64,000 bases of DNA from Struthio camelus (Eukaryota; Chordata; Aves; Struthioniformes; Struthionidae): NCBI RefSeq assembly GCF_040807025.1, contig NC_090943.1, forward strand, positions 138,023,950-138,087,949. Direction: 5' to 3'. Below, piece by piece: positions 26,003 to 38,600 of the stretch. The notes below the pieces were generated by a model. It was not told where the DNA came from. It did not search any database and was given only the letters and a program-made list of their open reading frames with translations. Every line of letters starts with the position of its first letter. Positions within the stretch are counted from its first letter, which is position 1. The translations under genes were made by a program, and so were the position numbers.

Positions 26003-26011
26003 GGGGCGGGG
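26003..26011 (+). promoter_or_regulatory. GC box (Sp/KLF-type site)
   Basis: A GGGGCGGGG motif about 30-40 bp upstream of the NPBWR1 start codon, within the CpG island. It may be a proximal activator site, or lie within the 5'UTR if transcription starts further upstream. Confidence 0.4.
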
Positions 26012-26253
26012 AGGGCTTGGCAATGGGGGCTGGAGGGGGAGCGCAGCTTTTCTCCAGCTTGTGTCCTCAGAGGCGTCAGGTCGCGGCCACCGCAGCCTCC
26101 TCCCCAGTGCTTCTGCCCCTGTCTGCCTCCAGCACGGGCCTCGCAGGGCTGCGCCACGAGCGGGGCCACCGTCACCAGGACCAGCCGCCGGCGGGTCCCG
26201 CTCGCCCCCTCCGGGGAGGCGCCCCCGAGGCCCCCCGCTCCGCAGCCCCGGCC

Positions 26254-26263
26254 GGGGCGGGGG
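26254..26263 (+). promoter_or_regulatory. GC box (Sp/KLF-type site)
   Basis: A GGGGCGGGGG motif in the middle of the CpG island, followed by further G runs to about 26284. It is typical of Sp1/KLF binding in TATA-less promoters. Binding is inferred, not shown. Confidence 0.4.
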
Positions 26264-26639
26264 TCGCGTCTGGGGAGGGGGGCGACAGCTGCAGCGGGGC
26301 CCCTCGGGGGCCGCGGGAGCTGGACCCGCCGCGGGGCTGGCCCGGGCGGAGCCCGTGGGGCGGCGCGGAGGGGCGGACTGACCTTTCCCAGCGCGGAGCG
26401 GTGCGGAGCGGCGAGTCCCGCGGAGACAGGCGGTGCCGATGCCACTTCTTTGCCTGAATCCTAAATACGCCTGGAAGTTAAATGCACGCCCGTCTCGATA
26501 GCTGCGTAGACAGCACTAGCCAGGCAGAGGGTGGCTCCGGACGCAGCCCCACGTGGCGGCGGAGCGCTGGGGAGAGTTTCGCCCTGGCACCTGCAGTCCC
26601 GTCCCGCTCCGGCGCCGCGGTGCTGCAGCGCGGCCGCGG

Positions 26640-26664
26640 CCCCCGGCCCCCGGCCCCCGGCCCC
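26640..26664 (-). promoter_or_regulatory. G-quadruplex-type motif upstream of NPBWR1
   Basis: The plus strand carries three CCCCCGG units and a final CCCC. The minus strand, which is the sense strand of NPBWR1, therefore has four G4-G5 runs separated by two-base CC loops. This fits the canonical G-quadruplex pattern. It is also a short 7-bp tandem repeat and could be unstable in length. Confidence 0.55.
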
Positions 26665-26800
26665 GGCGGTGCGCTCGCCCCGCGCGGTGCGGCAGCAGGG
26701 CGCGCACCGGCTGCGGGGAGCGCCGCGCCGTCAGGCGGCCCTGGCCGTACTGCCACGAAACGGCGTTTTCACGGCGTGCGCTGTCAAACTCAAGCCGGAA

Positions 26801-28417
26801 AAAATAGCCAGCGGGGGTTCGAAGCGCGCAATACCCATATGCTCACCCTACTTTCACGCTCTCCTGCTGTGACTGTGATAGACTCGAGTATGACCCTGGG
26901 GGAGGCACTCTTTTTTAGAGAGTAATTTTGAGTTTCGGGTACCTTGTTTTTCGAAAAGCACATGTACTAAGGGCTGTCGATTTGCCCTTAGTTTTATTGG
27001 TTTTACTTCTTAAATGAGACTGAATTCTACCAGCTTGTAAGTAGAACTGATGAAATTTTGCAGCTCTTTAAATCAAAAGTGAAAAATTCTCTTTTAGTGG
27101 TACCGGCAGTACTGACTACATTGATACATCCTTTTACCAACTAGTTTGGCAAAACTATTTAATATAGTTCATTAGTTTAGTTAAGAGTATAGTCCTTAGT
27201 AAATATAGTTTTGCCTACCTCTGACCTAATACCATGGAGTGAGAGAGAATTTGAACACAGTTCTTTGGCCGTGATCGTCCTGATGCATAATTATCTAGAT
27301 TATGAGGATGTCACAAATATGAAACTCCAAGCAAATATATTAATGAGTAAATAGATAAAAAATAGTACTAAAGAAAATTAGATTTGCTACATCATAGGTA
27401 TGCTTTTTAATGGTGTGTCTCACTTTGTTTTATATTACTTCTGGCTACAAAATGTAACAAATAATACATCACAGTATAGAGTGTGGGGTATACTTTGTGA
27501 TTCTTGGCTTACTTTAGGGAAACGTTTGAGAAGAAAAGGTGTTCACACACCTGTGTACTCCCATTAGAATGGCACAAAGACTGTGCTGTAGGCTTACCGT
27601 GTGTTTTGATCCCTTTTCTGCATGTTTTAACAAGGCAAGAAATGAAAATGTCAGCTTGGGCATGCAGTTTATTAGAAGCCAGCATTTGAGCTAGGTTTGC
27701 TGACTGAAAGACTTATGCATGTTTATCCCTAAGCTAGTATATAGCTTTGGAATCTTTCTCGAAGAATTGCACTATTAATTTTGGATGAGATCAAAATCCT
27801 GGTGAGAATCTTTCAATTTGGTCTTCTATTTCTGGTGATTTACTGCAGACTGCAGATAGTAGTATTTGCCACCTCTTCTGCTTTTTATCTACCCAAGTAA
27901 TGCCAGTTACAGAAACTGATTCAGCTATTTTTCATTGTTTTCACACACATTTCTCTTCAACAAAAAAAAAAAAAAAAGAGGACTGTGATCCTTTTCTGTT
28001 GTCTTTTGTTTTCTCAGAATTCCTGCTGAAATAGGAATTCCTACTGCAGTCTACCAAAACCTTTGATAACATTGCCGTTCTGCCTTAAGACCAAACATGG
28101 AATAGTTCATCCAAAACAGAACACAAATAGTGAGCAACATCATACTAGTACTGGTACAGGAAAAATTATCTGTGTCTTTCTGGAGTTCTAGAGAGGCAGA
28201 AATATTTGTCTGTAGAGATGTTACTGGAGGATCTCAGTGGTAGAGTATGCTTATTGCAGTAATATAATAGCCGAAATGTGACTTACAAGTATTTATGAAT
28301 TTATTGGTAGGCATATATTAGAACAAGAAAAATAATTGGCATGACTATACATACGTTATATAATTATAGAAACAGATAAAAATCCACCTATGGCACTAAT
28401 CATGGTGACTAGGAAAG
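26801..28417. other. Intergenic DNA, no gene seen
   Basis: AT-rich sequence directly beyond the CpG island. It contains a poly(A) run at 27962-27977 and no recognisable exon, repeat family or RNA gene. If NPBWR1 has distal promoter elements they would lie here, but none can be identified by eye. Confidence 0.6.
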
Positions 28418-29678
28418 TCACGGGAGGTCCTTAATGCCTGGAAAAGGCACACCATTCTCATCAGGAAGCACGGTAAGGAGGATGATCCAGGGACCTACAG
28501 ACTGGTCCGCGGAAAAGATTATGGAGAAAATCCTCCTGGAAGCCATTGTCCGGCAGATGAACGACAAAAAAGTGATTTGGAACAAACAGCATGGATACAC
28601 CAATTGCCTTCTGTGGTCAGACGACTGTGTCCATGGATAAGGAGAAAACAGTGAGTGTGGTTTATACGGACTATAACAAACCCTTCAGCACAGTTTCCCA
28701 TAGCCACACTGAGTAGGTGAGCTGAAAGAGCAGCAGTCAACAACTGAAGAGTTTAACTGGTGGCTAGTTATTAGCAATGTTTTTCAGGGGTAAAGGCTGG
28801 GGCTGATGCTTTTTAATGTCTTCGTCAGTGACCTGAACGATGGGATGAAACTCACCATCAGAAAGTTCACAGATGATACCACAGTGCAAAGAGCGGTTAG
28901 TATGCTGGAGGGTAGAGCTGCTATTCAGAAACTGGCTGACAAAAACAAGACTAAGTTCAAAAAAGATAAAGAATGTCTTGTACCTAGGATAGAATAATCC
29001 CATGAAATAGCACAGATTGGATATTGACTGATTAGGAAGCAGCTTTGCAGAAAAGGCTATGGAGTATCTGCTGGAGAACAAGATGAACATGAGTCAGCAG
29101 TGAGCCCCAGTAAGGATGAAGGCTAACCACATACTGTGCTGTGTTAGCAAGTGTGTAGTCAATAGGATGAGGGAAACAATTATTCACCTTTATTTGGCAA
29201 TTATGAGACCACATCTGGAGTACTGTGTCCAGTTTTGGGCTCCTGGTACAAGAAAGTCCAGCAAAGGGTCACTGAGATGGTTAGGGGGCTGGAGCACATA
29301 CATATGAGGAGGCGTTGAGCGGCTTAGGGCAGGGCACGGATCTGATGGCTGTTTCCAACTATCTAAATGTGGGCTATAGAGAAGACAGTCAAAGTCTTGC
29401 AGTTGAAAAGCAACAGGTTGAGTGGTAACAGTCACAGACCACAGCTAGGTAAATTCTGACTAAATGAAAGGAAACTGTTCTTCACAGAGAGGATGACAGA
29501 ACATCTGAACAGGTGCCCAGAGAGGTGGTAGAATTTCCATCACTGCAGCTATGCAGAACTTGACTACACGTGGCCCTGAGCAACCTGAGCTAACTTTGAA
29601 ATTGGCATGACTTTAAGCAGGGAGTTGGAGTCAATGATCTGCAAAAAACCCTCTAACCTCAATTTTTGTGATTCTACC
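28418..29678 (+). repeat. CR1 LINE fragment, reverse transcriptase region to 3' end (degenerate)
   Basis: This matches the chicken-repeat-1 LINE. It begins in the reverse transcriptase domain, with fragments resembling the 'edPGnYRpVsLT' and 'VYlDfsKAFDTVSH' blocks. It continues through the 'LfNiFisDLdDG...KFaDDT' block (about 28800-28920) and the '[14 protein letters not shown]' block (29208-29250), and ends in a 3' tail with GTGATTCTACC. Many stops, frameshifts and internal deletions are present: about 1.26 kb survives where the intact region would be longer. It is old and non-functional. Short open frames inside it (28806-28997 and 29116-29307) are remnants of the LINE ORF2, not host genes. 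Confidence 0.92.
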
Positions 29679-32600
29679 TTGTTAAATACTTACTTTATAT
29701 CTTTCAAATCAGAAAAAAAATTGAACAAATTCTAACGTGATTAAAAAAATTCAAATTTTTTAGGGGAAGCTACACATTCTTAATACAATTGCATAATATC
29801 AAACCTTGACCAAAAATGATACTCTGTAACAACCCTCTGTAGAACAGGAATTTCCTTTCAGGGAGCATAGAACATCTGCTGAATAATTCATGGTTGAACA
29901 AATCATTCAGCAGACATGAAAGGTGTTGTTTACAGCAAGATTACATGCATAATGTTATCATTATGAATACCGTTATGCTTAAAATGTTGTGTTTTTCCAG
30001 GATCTGCTTTCTGACTGATAGAATCCTTATAGCGATTTATGTATTTTCGGCATTCTCCTCTCTTGTAACTGGTCCCATTTTGTGGAAATAGCTGCAGAGG
30101 GTAAGTGTGTGGGAAATCTTTAAGAAGAATGAAGTAGCGAAAAAGTTCCTTTTTAGTTTTATGTAGTTCTAAAGAGAAGCCTAATACTTAATTAAATTTT
30201 TACATTCTCATTTTATCCTTGGACCTTAACTGGTCTGATGGAGCCTAGAGATTGAATAGCAATGCATCAAAAAATTATCTCTCATTTCCTAGAGTATATA
30301 TTACAAAGTCACTTCTATCCCACAACCCAAACCTTTCAAGAGTATTTCTGTGTTTACTAGCAATGCTTATTATCTATATTGACCACTCAAAAGTGAGAAT
30401 GTAACTCTGTAGGGTTATCTCAGACTTTTATTAGTGTGCTGGGTCTTGTCATTTCGTTGCTTAATACTTTAACTGGACAAATTACAGATATTTACTTTAG
30501 TATGTGGAAATAAAAAAAAGCTACAACAAACCCAATCAGCATTAAGACTGTCATAGTGATGTATATCCCATTTTATAGGGAGAAGCAGTTCCAGGAATCA
30601 GAAGATAGGTGCCAGGGATCTTCTTTCAGTATTAAGAACATTGATAGCCTAGTTCTGCGCTAATTTAAAATATACTAAAAAATTCTCTTTTAGATAGTAA
30701 GTAATATGGGAGTTTTGTCAGTAACTGTACCCAGAAATTCAGCAAATCAGGATTCATAATAGAAACTGAGATCTTTTGCTGTCTTGACTTTAGGAGTTCA
30801 TTTTCAATGTGTGAGCTGTATTAATGTAACTCTGTAAAGGTATGGCTAGGTACATCACATATTTAGGCACCTATATGCTGTAGGGCTTACTGCCCCACAT
30901 TAACTGAAACAATAAACACTGAAACACTTACTGTGTTCATGCATTGCTCCAATACAAGTCTTCCAATTTTTCTCTTGTTAAGAAATAACTGTATAGACCA
31001 AATATAGAAAGAGAAATGATTCCCTATAATTAAAGCCTATAATTTTAGTAATCATTAAAACTGAGCAATCTGAAGGATTACAGTATATAGCTATGCTTCT
31101 CTGATAAATTAAATCTATCCACAAATGAACTGTCATTCTGTTTTAGCTTAGTTTTCTAAGGAATCACAATACATGTAGCCATGCTACCTCTGTCAGTAGG
31201 TATGTTCAGTACCTTTTGAACCAAGTTCCAAATTTCAACTGATTTGAGACAAGAGTAGAGGTCATAGAGATTTGGATAAATTGACGTCCTGGTATGGGAG
31301 AAAGATCTAAAGTAGTATTAATTAATGGAAATGTTGCCAGTTGAGTTTGATTATATTATTCCACAGCAGGAAAGCTGCAGTAGACAGAGGCTTTTTTGAA
31401 TGCTGCAATGACGAGAAGAGCTGCTGTCAGATGATGCAACTGGGAGATGTCTGTTGTCTGTTAGTGACTTGCTCACTCTTTTATTTCTATTCCGTTTATT
31501 TTTCAGTTCAATTGGTCGCTTTTCAGTTTTTTTCTTTCTCAGTAACTTCTGTGATTTGGTGTCCACTGATCACAAAAAGGAATTTTCTATGTGATACAGA
31601 TGAGAGCGGAGGATAGTCTTGTCCTATCTATCTTCCTTGTTGTTTCTGCCTCTTAAGGCTACCACCTTCTCCTGCCCAATTTCTTTCTGTTTCTTTTGAG
31701 GAAACTGGGTTGCTGAGCTGCCGGGTTGCTTTAGCAATTAGCCTACGGAAAAGGGGGCTAAGTCTACCGGTTAGCATTGGAGAACCAGTTGTGAAGATTT
31801 AGGAAATACAAATTAAAGCAGTTCTCTAATGGCCGGAAGAGAAGGTTGTAGTGAGGGAAACTGACAGTGAGTGGATTTGCAAATCTCTCAATGTCTGTTT
31901 TAGGTAATTTATTTGTATTTTCTGCTTTAAAATAAAGAAACACCGTGCAATCTCAGAATAGGAATTCTAAAGTTCACAAAAGCTAGGTGCCTTGTTCAAG
32001 GTGACTCATAGGTAACGGAATGTTGTTTATACATACTAGTATGAGCTAATTCTGTCTCCAGAACTGTGGAGTTGATTTCAGAGGGTCAAACACCCCATGG
32101 ATTAGGCCACCTAATTATTTTCTTCTGTGCACTGCTATGAGAGAAAGATAAGCTCAAAAGAAAGAGAGGGAGCAGTAGTTGTTGCCTGTGTTGCTGCATA
32201 AAGCAGCCCTACTCTCTCAAAGTGTGGTGTATGAACAAACATGATTTGTTCCTTACTTGTTACATTGCAAAACTCCCCCATAGATAAAACAAATCAGTGG
32301 TCTTCAGTCACCATTTATTTAGAAGGGGGAAAAAAGACTTGTTTAGAAGAAACTTACCAGGAAAGGTTGCTATGTGGTAAGCGACAGAGACCTGTGTTGC
32401 ATTGTTTTGCCTTGCAATAGGTTGTAGTTTTCACGGAATGAAATCTCTTGGGCATTCATAGCTACTAGCAGTGCTCTGCTCTGGTGCATGTTCCCTGTCT
32501 TGTGGCAGGTTCATTAGTGTCAGAATTGGGTCATCTGGAAGTGCAATGTTGAATACTGTGCAAAAGTAATGTCATTTTATCGCTTTTGCCATGGTGTCTA

Positions 32601-35190
32601 TAACCACCCCCTTTCTTTTGGCTCTATCATCTACAGGCATGATGGAAAACAAACAAACAAACATGATTTACGGCAGTTCCCTGACTGAGCAGTGAATTTT
32701 TTTTTGCCTAAGAAAGATCCCCTAACCCTAGCAATATCCCTGTTCTTTGGAAATCTGTTGTTATGTCTCATCCTCTGACTGTGCAGGGGCACAGCAGCAA
32801 TCTGACTTGCAGGAGGAATCTGCCTGTTTCCTCTCTCCTGATAGTTAAAGAAAGAGGCTTCTAGTCTAATCAGTCTCTGATGCTTGGACGTGAACTGTTG
32901 TCATTACTCAGGGGATTGTAGCCATCTATATCAGCACACTGATGAGCAACTTGCTTCAACCATCAGGCTTTTGCTGTTATATGTGTTGTTTGTACACATA
33001 TGGAAGCATCAAAAGATATTAGGTCTTGTGGATAACCATCAAAGCCAATTTTTTTCCCATTTATAATGTCAGTTTCCCAGAGAGGCAACCAGAGATGTGA
33101 GAGGGGAAAAAGAACCCCAGAGAAATGCAGCAACTTGCCCCATAAGAGCACTCTAAGTATTGGAGCAGTGAATAGCACGCAATATAGGATTTTAGAAATG
33201 CTTCAGTGTTTTCCAGGGTTCTCACAAAAAAAAGTGCATGTTTCATTTTTGCCTTTTATACTTGTGATGCATAAGTCTTCACACCTATTTCTTCTGAGGC
33301 TGAATGCGAAGAAAATCAACAGTAATGCAGAGACTTGATTTTCGGTAGAGTTTAATTTGAGTCTCTGTGGCTGACTTCCATAAATCTAGAAATTACGTAC
33401 TTCTGTTCTTGTGTGGCTATGTGCAGGTCACAGCACACAGCTGCTAAATATTTCAGCAGGTGCACAGCTTTGCTTTCAGCTGAAAGCAAAGAAATATGAG
33501 AAGTACTAGGAACAACCTGATGGCCACTGCAAGGCAAGACTTGCAGGATTTGGAAGTCTGAACTAATAACCACACCGGCTCCTCGGAGAGCGATTACGAC
33601 CTGCAGTCCAACTTTGCCTCTTGTGCAGTGAGGTGTGGCCCCATTACAGCTCGTGGAGCTGTGTCTGCTGACAAACAGTTACGCCAGGCCAGTCATTAGG
33701 CACACTAATGCCATATGCTCATGCTTCTGAGAAGACACTAATTCATAATCATTATCTGTTCATACAAAATATCTCTGACTGTATTTTCTCCTGAATAGAG
33801 GAAATAGCTCATGCTGTTCCAGTGTGCGTGTGGGAGGGGGAAGCCACATTGCTTCTCTTTGCAGGGGTGTCTCCTCATCTATCAGTATAGAAGATCACTC
33901 AGCAGTGGAGCTAGGGTGCAGCTTTTTAAGTCAGAGAACATGCTCATTTTTAACCTTTGGGACTTGCATACAATATGATGTAGGTACAGGGAGGAGATGC
34001 AAATATTCAAGTAATAGGAGCCTTTGAAGACCCCTGCCTTCTGTGAAGGGGAGAGGGAGGTGGATTTTATTATCTGTTAGGTAGATTGTAGAGGAATAAA
34101 CTTGTCTGCGTGCCAGGGAACATCATAGACCTATATACTTAATATCTGTTAGAACCTTAAATTCTTTTCCATCTTGACTTTTCAGTTTGTCATGTTGTCC
34201 CAGGTCTGCTTATCTTACATCAGCCTTCACAAATATTTGCCTAACTTCTTTCAAAAAACTGCCAGTGATGGCAAATCCACAGCCTAAAGTAAATTATCTA
34301 GGGAGACAAATTCTGTTCTTACGGTCTTTCCATCTAGATCATGTGTTTAGAGCAGAGAAGAGCAATCATTTCCATTTACTCTGTGGCTTGTGTGGGGTGT
34401 CTGTTATCAGTTTTGTTTATTTCTTTGTTTGTTTGTTTTTATATTTATTATGTGGCAAGCCTTGTGAGCGTTAGTATCAACACAAAGTTGCACATCAGTA
34501 AGGCCTGTGACAAACTTTCAGGTTGTTGTAATTTACACCAGGGTTGGCTGCCTTCTATATACTCATGGGACATTTTCCCATTCTTACGTTATCCCAGATC
34601 TGGAAAAATAAAGATCAGATGTACCTAGCGAATGGGGGCAAACAAAGCTGTAATGAGATAACGTGTGGATGGTGTCCTTTGCACTATATTCCCCAAGAAG
34701 AAATCAACCTGTCTTTGTAAAATCTTATCAGTTTCAATTCAACATCTAAGATAAGGCTGCTTCCTTCAGAGCCAGTTAATATCCTTGCCCTGTGCTCCTC
34801 ACATCCACACTCTGGAACAAGCTCACTTCTGGCCCTAGAGTAACGTGAATAAGCTCTCTAGGCCTTGGTGTGGTGGAGTAACTGGAATAAGAAATGCAGC
34901 TATCTAAACGTGATCAAAACTTCTGAAATGCTTGAGTGCTCCTGTGATGATGGGCGCTGACCTTGTTCTGTGAAATATACTTCAAGGGGAAAAGCCTTGA
35001 AGGCATTAGATGTGACATGAAATGGCATCTATCTATGCCTTCAGTCTTGTGAGAAGAGATGGTTTTTTTTCCTCCATAGCATGATAATTGGACACTATGA
35101 GGAACAGCTATTCTCCCTTCCCTTGTCCAGTAGTTGGAAAAATCCTTTTATCAGTATAGAACTTTTACTTCCTTTATCATGTATAAACCT
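29679..35190. other. Intergenic DNA, no gene seen
   Basis: Mostly AT-rich single-copy-looking sequence. A CAAA run lies near 32650. A somewhat GC-richer patch at 33580-33700 and a TAAT-rich patch at 33690-33780 stand out slightly but cannot be assigned. No exon, tRNA or repeat family is recognised. Confidence 0.55.
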
Positions 35191-35666
35191 TCATAAAACC
35201 ATATAATTTAGGCTGGAAGGACTTTCAGAGCTCATCTGTGCAATCCCCTGCTCAAAGCAGGGCCATCTTCAAAGTTAGGTCAGGTTGCTTAGGACCTTAT
35301 CCTACTGAGAGCTGAATATCTCTGGGGATGGAGATCAGACCGCTTCACGGGCACCTGCTCTCAGTGTTTGACCACCCTTGCAGTGAATAATATTTTCCTT
35401 TTATCTCGTTGGACTTTTTCTGTCCTGTTAAATGATTTGTGCCCTGTTAATTTAATCTCATTCTTCTGAGTGGTACACTGTGAAAGAGTCTGACTCTATT
35501 TTTAAGTAGATGAAGATAGCAATTATATTCCCCCTTCCCCTTTCACCCGCAGCCTTCTCATTTCCAGTCTGAACAAGCTCATCTCTCTTAGTCACTTCTT
35601 ATGTGTTGTGTACTTCAGCTTCCTTATCCTCATAGTGGCTCTGCTGGACTTGCTTCCATTTGTCAG
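35191..35666 (-). repeat. CR1 LINE 3' fragment, minus orientation (degenerate)
   Basis: Read on the plus strand this is the reverse complement of the CR1 3' region. It starts with a variant of 'atcatttaggttggaa', passes through 'ggttgcttaggaccttatcc' and 'ccttctcatttccagtctgaacaagctca', and ends at 'tggctctgctggacttgcttcc'. Divergence is considerable, with small indels, so this is an old insertion. The terminal octamers are poorly kept. No coding potential remains. Confidence 0.85.
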
Positions 35667-38600
35667 CTCGAGATTGGGTTAGGAATAAGCACTTGGGTTT
35701 TGACAAGTATATCATAAATTAAAAGGAGTAAGAGCTATCAGAGTCATGTAATCCACAAGATACATAACAGATACATAACACTTATCATAGGATAAAGTTG
35801 GAATTGGTGACTGTTAACCTGTTCTGCTCCTCTTCCAAGAACAGGTGAGGATGCCAGCTGCAGCCTGCCCACTTTTCATGTCCAATAACTTCCGATTGCA
35901 ATTCACCTTGCCCCATATCCTTTGGAGTTCCAGCCTTGCAAAGTTCAGTGTTGTTTTCTCAGTTGAAGGCTCATGGAAACTATAGCAAAATTAGAGCCTA
36001 AGTCAGTCACATGTGTGTCTTTTCCCTGTCTAGTCTGTGGATTGTTTGTGTGGATCATTTGTTAGCAAATTCAGTACATATGGATTAAGGTGTGGATATC
36101 CTTTTAATGTTCAGTCTTTGCATCTTCTTGTGGGGCTAGTTTAGGGATACAGAATTTGATAACTCTAACTAAACTGAGAAAGTCTCACTCTGCCTCTTAA
36201 TGCTTTCTACTTTTTAGAAAAACTTACATCTATCTTGTACTTGAGTATATTAAATACATATGTCAGTACCTTATTTCTTTCTTTACCATTTTATACTAGT
36301 GTGGCCACTATCTAGAGATGCCATGCAGACAGCTGTCCTCACCTTGTTTTGTAGCGACAGAAACCCATTCATGCACTTCACTTTTCTTCCATGTGGTAGC
36401 ACAAATCTTCAGATACAAGCGTGCCTGTGTAAGCTCCCAAAACCTTGTTCAAGTTGTCAGCTTTGCCATGATGAGAACTCATAGTCAAGCTGTAGTCCTC
36501 ACTCTTACTCTTCCCAAGATATAATGAAAGCTTTCTGAATTGAGCACTCTGAAGTTTAGAGGTTCAGCACATTGAAGGACAGTTTGAAATTTCTCTTCCT
36601 ATATCCTGACTGCCAGGCAGCATCCTTCCCTCTTCCTGGCAAAACTGTAGTCAAATCCTTTTGCTTTTTTCTTCTGTCAAACTTGTCATCTCATCTAAGC
36701 ATTCATTCCTAAACTGTTTCTAAGCTGCTGCTGGTTTGGTTAGCTCACTATTAAAACTGTCAGTTATTTAATTACAGCACTGAATTAGTATGTAATCATC
36801 ATTTAAATTTTGCAGTTCTCCTAACAGAGAAATTTTATGATCTGAGGTATGGAAGCTGTCTGGTAATGTAAGACTGAGAAGATTATAAACTTGTTAAGTG
36901 GAGAAGTTTATTAGCAGTTGCTGAAATGAAATGCCACGGTTTCTCTTTCAGTATACTGTTAAAATTTCTATAACACGTTGTTTGTGCTGTATCTTCTGAT
37001 GTTAATCACGGCAGGTGTCTAGATTTTCACATACGTCTTCTTGTTTTTTCTTTGTTTTTTATTCCAAGGATATATATCTTAAGACAGTGTGTAACATAGT
37101 GGAAGGAAAAATTAAGTCAATATATCCTATTAATTAAGTTGGCGTAGCTGAACTATATAAACAACACAATTGGCTTCTTTTGAATTCATCTTTCTGAAAG
37201 CAATCTGTAGAAGATAGTGTGAAAGGTCAAAAATTCTGTGGTACTTCTGGTCTAGGCTGGCAGAATTGGTGCTAGTGACTTCCTGAAGTCTCACATCCCT
37301 CTCCATCGCTAGTATGGAAAGATGACATACAGCTGGCTAGCTTCACCCTCACTTTCATACCCTATGGCTGAGGGCACAATAGACAAAATAATCAGGAGCC
37401 TACTGGAGCTCTATTTTGTCACATCCTGTAATCTTTCATCCCAAGGCAATGGTGATCTTTACCAGTGTCCTGTGCCAAATCTGGTTGGGAAATGCTTAGT
37501 CTTGAGTAGGTGGGTGTATAGGCAGCAATGGTCTGTGGATGATTCAGTAGATGCCGTAACGTAGATCTCTTTATTTCAGACAAGCACTCTGTATCTAAGT
37601 ATTGAGTGTCATGCTCAGGCTTCATTGCTGATCTGCAGTGGCTCTTCCTAGCGTATCCCCTATATACATTCTCAAAAAGCAACTGCCTAAAGCAAACATT
37701 TCCTGAGCTGGAACTGAGATTTCTGGTCAATTTTATAATGCTCTTACCATGAAAGGTGGAAGGTGTCTGTGAAGATAAACACAAATGGTTTGTTTGACCT
37801 TATAGATGCTGGAAGCATGTAATCATTTGGATTTTTTCCTCTCTAAGTCTATATCTAGGATCACACTTACTGGAAAGCGTTAAATGCTTTCTTAGTTATT
37901 TTTTGTAACTGACAGCATATGAGTACCTTTGAATTCCATGTCATTATATTGCTTCCAAACTGGCGTGACAAATAGGTGCAACTAGATGCGTATTGTATAT
38001 GCTATCATGTAGCCCTGTAGGTGGCCTGAAACTTTTACATGGTGACCCCCAGAAACAGTTATAAAAATGTTTATTGGTTTAGAAGCTGATAATCTGCTTC
38101 AGGAGTCTAGCTTGGTACTTCTTAACGCTTTAGGGTTTGAACAGATCCAGCATGTCTGCTCTGGGAATTTCCTTCAGCAACTTTGGGGACACAGACAGGG
38201 GGGCCCCACGACGGCAGACACACCACAGCTGCGGGGAGCTTCTTTGCCCTTGCCCCTCCTACTTTGTGGCCTCACAGCTTCCAAGAGGTGAACTTTTTGT
38301 CTCTGCCCGAATTGGGTGAAGTGCATCCCTACCACAATCATGTAGATCAGCCCTCGAAATGGAGAATGCAAGAAATTAATTTCAATCTTTAGTGCTCTGA
38401 TTACTGGTTATCTGGAAATCTGGTTACCTGCTTCTCATCCCACAGGCTCTTATTTGCTCTGAGATCTGAGTGCCTTAAGGAGCGTGTGGACTTAACTCTT
38501 CCTATGTACTTACTGAAGTACTTGAGTAACACTGTTTTGAAGATCCCTCATATGTGCTCTGTGCTTTGGAAGCTGAGAGTGTTTTTTTCTTTACAGTCTT

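Larger units (their letters stand above)
25970..26800 (-). promoter_or_regulatory. CpG island, probable NPBWR1 promoter and 5'UTR
   Basis: A GC- and CpG-dense block starts at the NPBWR1 initiation codon and ends abruptly near 26800, where AT-rich DNA resumes. It contains GC boxes, a NotI-type GCGGCCGC site (26630-26637) and C/G homopolymer runs. No TATA box is evident, as expected for a CpG-island promoter. It lies immediately upstream of NPBWR1 on the minus strand and no other gene is nearby, so it most likely holds that gene's transcription start and 5'UTR. It could also support divergent transcription on the plus strand. Long open frames on both strands here reflect the scarcity of AT-rich stop codons and are not called as genes. 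Confidence 0.75.

Noticed and set aside
25973..26023. N-terminal extension of NPBWR1 by 17 codons
   Set aside because: The upstream codon at 26021-26023 is TTG, not ATG. The first ATG at 25972 has a good initiation context and gives the family-typical N-terminus and length.
26815..26830. GGTTCGAA-like word suggesting a tRNA T-arm
   Set aside because: No A-box, acceptor stem or cloverleaf can be formed around it.
25888..26925. Several long open frames on both strands of the CpG island (for example 25888-26445 minus, 25906-26457 plus, 26482-26925 plus)
   Set aside because: They are rich in Pro, Arg, Ala and Gly, overlap each other on both strands, several do not start with ATG, and they reflect the rarity of AT-rich stop codons in GC-rich DNA. 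No domain is seen.
28806..28997. Open frame with similarity to a polymerase block
   Set aside because: It is a remnant of CR1 LINE ORF2 and not a host gene. The same applies to 29116-29307, 50379-50573, 52656-52880 and 53126-53317.
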